Shown: positions 1 to 6,569 of the stretch, piece by piece | Layout: each line of letters starts with the position of its first letter | Position numbering within the stretch: the stretch's first letter is position 1 | Source of the DNA: Bacteroidota bacterium | GTDB taxonomy: Bacteria > Bacteroidota > Bacteroidia > Flavobacteriales > Flavobacteriaceae | DNA length: 10,637 bases | Assembly (NCBI GenBank): GCA_021793135.1 | Contig: JAJYTI010000064.1 | Coordinates: forward strand, 1 to 10,637 | Direction of reading: 5' to 3' | The notes under the pieces: model-generated | What the model was told of the DNA's origin: nothing | Database searches by the model: none | The model's input: only the letters and a program-made list of their open reading frames with translations | Translations under genes and position numbers: made by a program

Positions 1-101
1 GGTTTTTCATAATAATTTGTTTTTTGTTTGGTACTAAGTAAATAGTTTTAATTTCTTTATAGATAAATAAAACGTTGTTTTTATGTTAAAAAATTATCGT
101 A

Positions 102-148
102 AAGATATATTTAAGGTTTTTATGAAAACATTATAAGATATATTTAAG
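102..148. repeat. 14-bp direct repeat pair, 33-bp period
   Basis: The sequence AAGATATATTTAAG occurs at 102-115 and again, identical, at 135-148. The starts are 33 bp apart, close to three turns of the DNA helix, so both copies would face the same side. They lie about 50-95 bp upstream of the predicted promoter at 198-229, where activator sites often sit. In DNA this AT-rich, a chance repeat is possible. A regulatory role is inference only. Confidence 0.4.
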
Positions 149-197
149 AGTACGTGTTGTTTTATTGAAGAAGTGTGATTCTGCGATTTATGTAGAG

Positions 198-229
198 TTT
201 GAGTTAAAATTATTTTCCGAATATTTTTG
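198..229 (+). promoter_or_regulatory. Bacteroidota-type promoter candidate (TTTG-N20-TATTTTTG)
   Basis: TTTG at 198-201 is followed, after 20 bases, by TATTTTTG at 222-229. This matches the Bacteroidota/Flavobacterium housekeeping promoter pattern (a -33 TTTG/TTG and a -7 TAnnTTTG element) with spacing in the usual range. It is the only position in the first 406 bp where I found both elements correctly spaced. Transcription would begin near 234-237, giving a leader of about 170 nt before the NYN gene. The AT-rich background raises the chance of a false match. Confidence 0.42.
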
Positions 230-406
230 CTGGTTTAATGAAGAAAAATCAAGAATATTTATGGAATATAAACGATGTTTTTTTGACTAAAAATTGAGCT
301 GAATAACTTAAAAAAGTAGATAATTAGAATTATTATTCTGTAATTTGCTATATTATCGACTTAAATTAAAAGTAATTAAAATAAATAGTAGTTACTATAA
401 TAATAT

Positions 407-1183
407 ATGGATAATAAATCAAAATTTAATGTTGCTGTGCTTATCGATGGTGATAATGCGCAAGCAAAACTTATAAAAGAAATACTCGAAGAGGTATCGC
501 GATATGGTAAAGCTACTATTCGTCGTATTTATGGAGATTGGACTACCCCTCAGATGAATAGTTGGAAAGAGTTAATCAATCAATACTCCATTAATCCTAT
601 TCAAAAATTTTCCTATACAACAGGAAAAAATTCTACAGACTCTGCAATGATTATCGATGCTATGGATATACTGCATTCAAAGAGTGTAGAAGGGTTTTGT
701 ATTGTTTCTAGCGACAGTGATTATACTGGTTTAGCTAAACGTATTAGGGAAGAAGGATTGTTTGTAATGGGAATAGGGGAACGGAAAACGCCAACAGCTT
801 TTGTAAAATCTTGTGAGATATTTACATTCTGTGAGAATTTACAGCCTAAAACCGAAAAATCTATTTCTAAATCGAATCCTAAAAAGACTAGCAATAAAAA
901 GAATGGTTCTTCCTCTGATAAAACAGAAGTAAAGGATTCTCGTTTGGGGCCTGAAGAATTAAAACTATTAGACAAGGCATTCGAAATTTCTACCAATACA
1001 AATGAAGAAGATGAGACTTATATAGCACATATTGGTTCTACATTACGTAAAATAGATCCAAGTTTCGATCCTCGTAGTTATGGATTTAGATCTTTAACGC
1101 AGCTCTTTGCTAGTATCGATAAATATCAAATTGTCCGAAATGTAGTAAACGGATTAAATCAGCCTTTAGTTAAATTAAAGTAG
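407..1183 (+). CDS. NYN-domain ribonuclease with C-terminal OST-HTH/LOTUS domain
   Basis: A 258-residue cytoplasmic protein. The N-terminal half (about 8-145) is a NYN (PIN-like) nuclease domain. The first strand ends in LIDGDN (D14, D16), followed by NSTDSAMIIDAMD (D78, D84) and SSDSDYTGL (D103, D105), the acidic residues that bind metal in this fold. A lysine/serine-rich linker (about 148-178) joins it to a C-terminal winged-helix OST-HTH/LOTUS domain (about 180-256), with YGFRSLTQLFASI typical of that family. The family is known for RNA binding and cleavage (limkain-b1-like in eukaryotes); its bacterial targets are largely unknown. There is no signal peptide. ATG at 407 is the first start, and the protein begins right before the domain. 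The gene stands alone behind a long AT-rich leader and converges on ridA. Domain assignment is firm; the biological role is not known. Confidence 0.9.
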   Translation: MDNKSKFNVAVLIDGDNAQAKLIKEILEEVSRYGKATIRRIYGDWTTPQMNSWKELINQYSINPIQKFSYTTGKNSTDSAMIIDAMDILHSKSVEGFCIVSSDSDYTGLAKRIREEGLFVMGIGERKTPTAFVKSCEIFTFCENLQPKTEKSISKSNPKKTSNKKNGSSSDKTEVKDSRLGPEELKLLDKAFEISTNTNEEDETYIAHIGSTLRKIDPSFDPRSYGFRSLTQLFASIDKYQIVRNVVNGLNQPLVKLK

Positions 1184-1195
1184 TTTAATATTTCG
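1184..1195. other. 12-bp convergent junction between NYN gene and ridA
   Basis: The plus-strand NYN gene stops at 1183 and minus-strand ridA stops at 1196, leaving 12 bases. A weak inverted repeat, TCGCT (1193-1197) with AGCGA (1205-1209), loop of 7, spans the end of ridA and has no T-run attached. With no room for two separate terminators, the two transcripts probably overlap at their 3' ends. Confidence 0.45.
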
Positions 1196-1576
1196 CTATT
1201 TAGCAGCGATAACCGAAATTTCTACATTAACATATTTAGGCAAATTTGCAACTTCAACCGTCTCTCTAGCAGGGGCGGTTTTTTCATCGAAATAACTTCC
1301 GTACACTTTGTTTATCTCGGCAAAGTCTTCCATGTTGGCAATAAAAATAGTCGTCTTGATTACATGAGAGAAATCCATTTCTGCTTCGGCTAAGACTGCA
1401 GCAACATTTTTCATAACTTGGGTTGTCTCCTTAACAATATCGCTAGTAATCAATTTGCCAGATTCTGGATTTATTGCAATTTGTCCAGAAGTAAATAAAA
1501 AACCATTTTTTAAAACAGCTTGATTATATGGTCCAATAGGAGCGGGAGCATTTTTGGAGTTGATGATTTTTTTCAT
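1196..1576 (-). CDS. ridA: RidA family reactive enamine/imine deaminase
   Basis: A 126-residue protein, normal length for the RidA (YjgF/YER057c/UK114) family. RidA hydrolyses reactive enamine/imine intermediates such as 2-aminoacrylate, which arises from pyridoxal-phosphate enzymes like threonine/serine dehydratase, and so protects other enzymes from damage. Family landmarks are APAPIGPYNQA near the N-terminus, FTSGQIAINP (29-38), and the C-terminal APARETVEVANLPK, in which R104 is the conserved arginine that holds the substrate carboxylate. An ATG at 1636 would add 20 residues that do not fit the family and would overlap lptD by 47 bp. The ATG at 1576 gives the standard MKKIINSKNAP start, 13 bp after the lptD stop. 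It is therefore probably the second gene of an lptD-ridA transcript. The functional link between the two genes is unclear. Confidence 0.93.
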   Translation of the reverse strand: MKKIINSKNAPAPIGPYNQAVLKNGFLFTSGQIAINPESGKLITSDIVKETTQVMKNVAAVLAEAEMDFSHVIKTTIFIANMEDFAEINKVYGSYFDEKTAPARETVEVANLPKYVNVEISVIAAK

Positions 1577-1589
1577 AATAGTTTTAAAA

Positions 1590-4307
1590 TTAGAATCTTC
1601 TATCTGGTTCGCGACGTTTGTCGTATTTAATATCACTTAATATAGAGGCTTTTACACCTATGAAAAAGTACCAAGAGGTGTTGATGCTTCCTATGGGGGT
1701 CCAGTTAAAACTCATTTGCCAGCTTTCTAAATCTCTTTGGAAACGTAATTGCGTTAGTGTAACACCTTTGTTTTTAAAATCATATCCAGAGGATATACCC
1801 ACTCGCCAACGGGGTGCTAGTTCTATATTAGAACTAAACATTAGAGATTGTGATGAAATTTCATTTTCTCTACGCATATTAGAGTAGGTCATGGTATAAG
1901 CAAGTCTTAGATCCCAAGGTACGGTATAATTATACCATGGACTGCGATTTGCTCTACTTTCATTCTCTTTATTCTCGTCCTCAAAATCTCCAAATTCTCT
2001 GGAAGTATCTCCAAATAAATCATCTGGTCGACCACCATTCCTAAATGTTTCGCTGTCAAATTTATTGCCATCTTCGTTAGAAGATCCTTCAAAGTCTTTA
2101 CTAGAGAAAGAATAGTTTACACTGATGTTTGCATTGGTTAAACGGAAAAGTCCTCCGCCATTATCGATATTAAACTTATCCATTCTGCGGTTGTTGTTGT
2201 CTAGTGCATATGGATCTAGAGCTCCACTAAAGTTAATATCCATACGGTCTACAATAGGAATACTCCCGCTTATTCTAAATGGTGCAAGCTTTAATGAATC
2301 TGCTGCGATATTATAAGAAGTGGATAAATTCAAGTTGTTTAAAATCTTAACCTTCTTAGGCTCTTTTTGAGTGGAGTCTTTGGAACGTACTTTAGCTTCT
2401 AAAGTATTGCTTATGTTAAATCCAATACTCGATGCAAATTGATTGCCAGGAGCACCATATAATGTACCTTCAAAACGTGAGTATTCTACAGTTTCTGCAG
2501 CGACTAATGGATCGGCAGTCTGTATTTGTAACTCTTCATAATACCTATCAAAGCTCGGATTTATACTGTAGCTTAAATTTGGACGCATTACGTGTCGTAT
2601 CGCTTGTACTTTGCTTCCAGGCTTGAAGTTGAACATACCGTAAATTGTTGTTCCTAAACTTGTAGAGAAATTATAGGTATGAAAACGATCAAATCCACGA
2701 ATAGTATCTCTAGCAATTCCGCCTTCTCCATTATTTAGGTTTTCGTCGTAAAATTGTTGATAAGTATTGCCTACCCATGTTTCCTCAAATCTAGATGAGA
2801 TAGAGGCGCTCAAGTGTTTGAAAATCTTAAAGTTAGTACTGATAGGAATGGTATGTCTGGCACCCATTTTTGCGTCACGGAACATGTCCTTTTTAAAGAA
2901 TAAAGAATCTACAGTATTGATAGAGTTTTGGGCCGTAACGTTATACTCTAAACTTATATTATCGATAATACCGCGTTTTGCACCATGCTTAGGGGCAAAC
3001 GGATAGATTTTACTAATATTAGCATTAATATTAGGTAAAGACATATTAATCTGTTCTGTATTACTGTTTTGCGAGTGCGTAGCCGCAATCGTAAGGTTGA
3101 TTTGCGGATCGGTCTCGAAAGTTTTAGAGTATGAAACAGTAGAACTAAGTGTGTTTACTAGAGCACTAGCGTTATTATTTTGATTTATAGATTCTTGGAA
3201 GTATTTAGAACTACCTAAGTTAACCGATGCAGAAAATCTAGAGTTTGGATTTGCTTTCGGATCCTGAGTATGGTTCCATCTAAAGTTATAAATCATACTT
3301 TGTGAGTAATCAGGAAAACCTTGTTCTCCTTCTACTAGGTTCTCATACCTGAAGCTTAATCCTCCAGTAAAATTATAGAGTTTAGCATAATTGGATTCTA
3401 AACGGAATCCATAACTCCCATTAGTATAATAGTCACCAGTTGCTGCTAAATCGTAATAATCGCTTAATGCAAAGTAATATCCACCGTTTTGGAAAAAGAA
3501 TCCACGACGGTTATTGTCTCCTATAGAAGGAATGATAAATCCAGATGCTCTGTTCTCTGTCAATGGAAAATAACCAAAAGGCATTGCAATTGGAGTAGGA
3601 ACATCTACAATATACATATTTGTAAATCCTGTTACTATTTTCTTTTTAGGTACAAATTTCGCTTTCCTTGCTAAGAAATAATATTCTGGGTCATCGTGAT
3701 TTGTAGAAGTGGTGAACTTTACATTACCAACATATATCACGGAGTCGTTTTCACGTTTTGTAGTCTCTGCTAGAACATTAAATCCACTTTGTTCGGTTCG
3801 AGAATTGTGAATTAAAGCTCTTTTTGTTTCGGTGTTAAATATTATAGAGTCTGGTTCTACTTGATTTCCTCCTTGAATAAATACAGGTTTTTGTGTGTAT
3901 TGCCCTATAGTGTCAATTATACCTTTGGCTCTTACGGTATTATTGCCTAGGTCCATAATAATATGACCTGCATCAATGCGCATATCTTCATAGGTTATAT
4001 AGGCTTCGTTATACATATGTACTTGATTAGCTATTCTATCAAAATACTCATAATCTTTTCCGTAATAATCTATTATATCGTTGAGAGCTTCTTTTTTGGG
4101 TTCTTCCATCTCTACACTTGTAGTGTCTTTAGAGATAGTGTCAAGAGGTTGATTTCTATCCAATTCTACAAGAGTATCTTTTATCATAGATAATGCAAGA
4201 TGCGGCTTCGCAGAATACAGATTCTCAGATCCTTGTCCGTAAATCCAATGCCCTGCAAGGCTGACTAAGAGTATACACGCAAAGAAATAATGCCTTTTTG
4301 TTTGCAA
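1590..4307 (-). CDS. lptD: LPS assembly outer-membrane protein LptD
   Basis: LptD is the outer-membrane barrel that, with lipoprotein LptE, inserts lipopolysaccharide into the outer leaflet. The longest ATG ORF starts at 4364 (924 aa; this numbering is used here). The TTG at 4307 (905 aa) is preferred because it gives a classic signal peptide: basic QTKRH, hydrophobic YFFACILLVSLAG, end near YGQ. The ATG start would add 19 unusual residues in front. After a low-complexity segment (about 60-92) comes the OstA/LptA-like periplasmic beta-jellyroll (about 105-260). The LptD signature follows: PFGYFPLTENRASGFIIPS (263-280) and GGYYFALSDYYDLAATGDYY (294-313). The remainder is a beta-barrel rich in alternating aromatic strands, ending in phenylalanine as many outer-membrane proteins do. 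An acidic, asparagine-rich insertion lies near 755-808. No cysteine occurs after residue 30, so the disulfides of E. coli LptD are absent. ridA follows 13 bp downstream. Confidence 0.9.
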   Translation of the reverse strand: MQTKRHYFFACILLVSLAGHWIYGQGSENLYSAKPHLALSMIKDTLVELDRNQPLDTISKDTTSVEMEEPKKEALNDIIDYYGKDYEYFDRIANQVHMYNEAYITYEDMRIDAGHIIMDLGNNTVRAKGIIDTIGQYTQKPVFIQGGNQVEPDSIIFNTETKRALIHNSRTEQSGFNVLAETTKRENDSVIYVGNVKFTTSTNHDDPEYYFLARKAKFVPKKKIVTGFTNMYIVDVPTPIAMPFGYFPLTENRASGFIIPSIGDNNRRGFFFQNGGYYFALSDYYDLAATGDYYTNGSYGFRLESNYAKLYNFTGGLSFRYENLVEGEQGFPDYSQSMIYNFRWNHTQDPKANPNSRFSASVNLGSSKYFQESINQNNNASALVNTLSSTVSYSKTFETDPQINLTIAATHSQNSNTEQINMSLPNINANISKIYPFAPKHGAKRGIIDNISLEYNVTAQNSINTVDSLFFKKDMFRDAKMGARHTIPISTNFKIFKHLSASISSRFEETWVGNTYQQFYDENLNNGEGGIARDTIRGFDRFHTYNFSTSLGTTIYGMFNFKPGSKVQAIRHVMRPNLSYSINPSFDRYYEELQIQTADPLVAAETVEYSRFEGTLYGAPGNQFASSIGFNISNTLEAKVRSKDSTQKEPKKVKILNNLNLSTSYNIAADSLKLAPFRISGSIPIVDRMDINFSGALDPYALDNNNRRMDKFNIDNGGGLFRLTNANISVNYSFSSKDFEGSSNEDGNKFDSETFRNGGRPDDLFGDTSREFGDFEDENKENESRANRSPWYNYTVPWDLRLAYTMTYSNMRRENEISSQSLMFSSNIELAPRWRVGISSGYDFKNKGVTLTQLRFQRDLESWQMSFNWTPIGSINTSWYFFIGVKASILSDIKYDKRREPDRRF

Positions 4308-4335
4308 CGTTACCAGAGTATTTTTTGTAGATTTG
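4301..4335 (+). promoter_or_regulatory. Possible promoter for the amidase gene (TTTG-N23-TAGATTTG)
   Basis: TTTG at 4301-4304 and TAGATTTG at 4328-4335 match the two Bacteroidota promoter elements with a 23-base spacer, the long end of the accepted range. Transcription would start near 4341 and leave a leader of about 100 nt before the ATG at 4443. The element overlaps the 5' end of lptD on the other strand, so the divergent promoters would interlock and could interfere. No better-placed match was found between 4365 and 4442. Confidence 0.27.
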
Positions 4336-4351
4336 AATAAAATTTGCGCTT

Positions 4352-4359
4352 CAAAACTA
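4352..4359 (-). promoter_or_regulatory. Possible -7 promoter element for lptD
   Basis: Read on the minus strand, this is TAGTTTTG, a perfect match to the Bacteroidota -7 element TAnnTTTG. It lies 44 bp upstream of the TTG start proposed for lptD at 4307. It also falls inside codons 2-5 of the longer ORF that starts with ATG at 4364, so if it is used, that ATG cannot be translated from this transcript. No TTTG or TTG is found at the -33 position, which weakens the call. Confidence 0.28.
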
Positions 4360-4442
4360 CACATATTTTTTGTCGTGGCTTTTGAATATTTGATTTTTTA
4401 AAGCAGTTGTAGCTATTAAAGCGCTAAAATACATTATTACTC

Positions 4443-5546
4443 ATGAACTTAAATCGTGCAAAATACACTCTCTTTATACTACTAACATTAGTTATAGGCT
4501 CCATTTCAATGTCTTATGCTAATAAACCTTTTGTTGTTGTCTTAGATGCTGGTCATGGCGGACATGATACAGGAAACTCCCATCATGGATTTATAGAGAA
4601 AGATATTGCATTAAGTATAACATTAAAGGTAGGAGAGATATTAGAAAAAGATCCTAGGTTTAAAATAATCTACACAAGAAAAACCGATGATTTTGAAACT
4701 TTGGACGATAGAACCGTTATCGCAAACAAAGCGAGAGCAGATTTTTTTGTGTCTATACACTGTAATGCTGTAGGAGGAGGTAATCAAGCATATGGAGTAG
4801 AGACTTTTGTACTAGGGTCTACTAGAAATAAAGAAAATTTAGAATTAGCAAAACGAGAAAACTCTGTAATATATTTAGAAGAAGATCATAAAGAAGTATA
4901 TGGAAATTTTGATCCTAACTCTCCTTCTTCCTTAATAGGTTTAACAATTGCACAAGAAGAGTATTTAGATCAAAGTATTCAACTTGCAAGCTTAGTTCAG
5001 AACAATATTACTACTAATTTAAAAAAACGTGATAGAAGTGTAAAGCAAAGCCCATTATATGTGTTGGCTCGTACGGTAATGCCTAGTATATTAATTGAAG
5101 TAGGGTTTTTAAGCAATCAGTCAGAAGGAGCATATCTTAACTCGGTTAAAGGACAAACAGAAATGGCTAGAGAGATTGCTAATGCGATAAAAGAATATCG
5201 TAGTGCTCTTCCAGATCTTCATGCAGATGAATATCAAGATATTCCCGTAGAGATTTCTCAAGAGGTGAAAGATAATGCAAATGCAAGTGATGTTGAATTT
5301 ATGATACAAATAAGTGCAAGCGGAAGGGAATTAGAAACTAAACCTTATAATTTTAACGGTTTAGATGGTGTAGAGCGAGTGAAAGAGGGAAAATTGTATA
5401 AGTATTTTTATGGACGAACAAATACTTATGAAAAAGCACAAGAATATCAAAAAAATGCAAAGCAAAATGGTTATCCAGATTGTTTCATTGTAGCTTATAA
5501 AAATGGGAAGCAGGTGCGTTTGATTGATGTAGTGAAAACCAACTAG
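4443..5546 (+). CDS. Exported N-acetylmuramoyl-L-alanine amidase (Amidase_3) with SPOR-like tail
   Basis: A 367-residue periplasmic zinc enzyme that cleaves the bond between N-acetylmuramic acid and the peptide stem of peptidoglycan. A signal peptide covers 1-26 (hydrophobic YTLFILLTLVIGS, cut after SYA). The Amidase_3 domain (about 30-252) shows VVLDAGHGGHDTG (zinc ligand H38), the second ligand E52 in FIEKDIAL, FFVSIHCNA (zinc ligand H106) and the catalytic glutamate E219 in ILIEVGFLSN. An acidic linker (about 258-283) leads to a C-terminal domain (about 284-362) of beta-alpha type (FMIQISASG, FYGRTNTYEKAQEYQ, DCFIVAYKNGK) that resembles SPOR domains, which bind glycan strands lacking stem peptides. 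Such amidases act in cell separation and wall turnover. ATG at 4443 directly precedes the signal peptide. It is the first gene of the plus-strand series and is divergent from lptD. Confidence 0.94.
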   Translation: MNLNRAKYTLFILLTLVIGSISMSYANKPFVVVLDAGHGGHDTGNSHHGFIEKDIALSITLKVGEILEKDPRFKIIYTRKTDDFETLDDRTVIANKARADFFVSIHCNAVGGGNQAYGVETFVLGSTRNKENLELAKRENSVIYLEEDHKEVYGNFDPNSPSSLIGLTIAQEEYLDQSIQLASLVQNNITTNLKKRDRSVKQSPLYVLARTVMPSILIEVGFLSNQSEGAYLNSVKGQTEMAREIANAIKEYRSALPDLHADEYQDIPVEISQEVKDNANASDVEFMIQISASGRELETKPYNFNGLDGVERVKEGKLYKYFYGRTNTYEKAQEYQKNAKQNGYPDCFIVAYKNGKQVRLIDVVKTN

Positions 5547-5577
5547 TCAGAAAAGACGCTTTATACATTTATTTTTA

Positions 5578-5594
5578 TAAATTTGTTAATTAAC
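5578..5594 (+). promoter_or_regulatory. Possible -7 element followed by a 10-bp palindrome upstream of the MCE gene
   Basis: TAAATTTG at 5578-5585 fits TAnnTTTG, and the perfect palindrome GTTAATTAAC (5585-5594) begins on its last base, just where transcription would start. The MCE start codon is at 5610. No TTG occurs at the expected -33 position, so a promoter here is doubtful. The 63-bp gap after the amidase is nevertheless larger than the 18-bp gap that follows the MCE gene, which leaves room for an internal promoter or a repressor site. Confidence 0.25.
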
Positions 5595-5609
5595 TTAAAC
5601 GTCTAGCCC

Positions 5610-6551
5610 TTGAAGTTTTCTAAAGAATTTAAAACCGGATTGCTCGTATTAGTTTCGAGTTTTATTTTGATTGTAGGTTACAATTACCTGAAAGGTTCAA
5701 ATCTTTTTAAAAAGGAGCGAATATTTTATGTACATTATCCAAATGTAGAGGAACTTTCTCCAGATGCTGCGGTTACGGTAAATGGATTGCAAATTGGTAA
5801 AGTTCGAAATATTACTATTTCTCCAGAAGCTACGGACGTAATTGTAAGCTTTATTATAGATAAAAAGGATTATTATTTTTCAAAAACCAGTACTGTTTTA
5901 TTATATAATGCTGGATTGATAGGTGGAAAAGCATTGGCTATTGTTCCCGATTATGAAAATACCACAAGGGCAGAAAGTGGTGATACATTATCTGGGAAAA
6001 TGGAAAAAGGGATGATGGATGTTATTTCTGACAAGGTACTACCATTAGGAGATGATTTAGGAAGTGCGCTTGCGAGCTTAGATACTTTAGTAGGAAATTT
6101 AAACGAAGTGTTGGATGATAAAAGTAGAGATCACTTAAAAAGCACTTTTGAGAATATAGATAACACGGTAACGTCATTAAGTGATGCAACAGCTTCTATA
6201 AATAAATTGTTAGATGTAAATAATAGTAAAATCAATACTAGTATTGAAAACATAGAAAAGGCATCTGATAACTTTGTAAAGCTATCCGATTCACTTGCCA
6301 CATTAGATACTCATAAATTAGTAGCAGAGATAGAGAATACTATAACAAGTTTAAATAATGTTGTAAACAACTTAGAATCGGGAGAAGGAAGTATAGGTAA
6401 GCTTTTAAAAGACGATAGTCTGTACTTAAATTTAGAGTCGGCATCCAAGGAGCTAGAACAACTTATGCGTGATATAAAATTACATCCTAAGCGTTACGTA
6501 CATTTTTCGATTTTCGGAAAAAAGAATAGAGAATATATTCCAGAAGAATAA
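5610..6551 (+). CDS. MCE/MlaD-family lipid-transport protein (TTG start)
   Basis: A 313-residue inner-membrane-anchored periplasmic protein of the MCE (mammalian cell entry) family, whose members form hexameric rings that pass phospholipids between the membranes. It has one N-terminal membrane helix (about 9-27), an MCE domain (about 36-115, including VEELSPDAAVTVNGLQIGKV and NAGLIGGKALAI), and a long mainly helical region (about 140-290). The C-terminal pattern GEGSIGKLLKDD...DIKLHPKRYVHFS is characteristic of Bacteroidota members. The start is TTG. An in-frame TAG at 5604-5606 lies two codons upstream, the first internal ATG is codon 131, and MKFSKEFKTG matches the usual N-terminus. No permease (MlaE) or ATPase (MlaF) gene is in the window, so its export complex must be encoded elsewhere. 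The Fe-S gene follows after 18 bp. Confidence 0.92.
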   Translation: MKFSKEFKTGLLVLVSSFILIVGYNYLKGSNLFKKERIFYVHYPNVEELSPDAAVTVNGLQIGKVRNITISPEATDVIVSFIIDKKDYYFSKTSTVLLYNAGLIGGKALAIVPDYENTTRAESGDTLSGKMEKGMMDVISDKVLPLGDDLGSALASLDTLVGNLNEVLDDKSRDHLKSTFENIDNTVTSLSDATASINKLLDVNNSKINTSIENIEKASDNFVKLSDSLATLDTHKLVAEIENTITSLNNVVNNLESGEGSIGKLLKDDSLYLNLESASKELEQLMRDIKLHPKRYVHFSIFGKKNREYIPEE

Positions 6552-6569
6552 AATAAATAAGAAGAGATT

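Larger units (their letters stand above)
1..406. other. AT-rich intergenic region upstream of the NYN gene
   Basis: About 400 bp without a credible protein gene. All three forward frames hit stops within the first 50 bases, so no upstream gene visibly runs in from the left edge on the plus strand. The stretch is strikingly rich in A and T, even for this genome. It holds a 14-bp direct repeat (102-115 and 135-148), a promoter candidate (198-229) and a 19-codon ORF (238-297), described separately. No tRNA, rRNA or strong GC-rich hairpin is visible. It probably serves as the regulatory leader of the gene at 407. Confidence 0.7.

Noticed and set aside
341..347. TAATTTG as a promoter element nearer the NYN gene
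   Set aside because: It lacks one base of the TAnnTTTG spacing and has no partner TTTG at the right distance.
1193..1209. Hairpin TCGCT/AGCGA as a bidirectional terminator
   Set aside because: It has only five pairs, no T-run on either side and lies partly in the ridA coding sequence; too weak to call.
1577..1636. Longer RidA starting at ATG 1636
   Set aside because: The extra 20 residues do not match the family, overlap lptD by 47 bp, and the ATG at 1576 gives the standard N-terminus.
1907..4193. Several open frames of 60-90 codons opposite or out of frame with lptD
   Set aside because: They are shadows of the lptD reading frame, with no recognisable domain and no independent start context.
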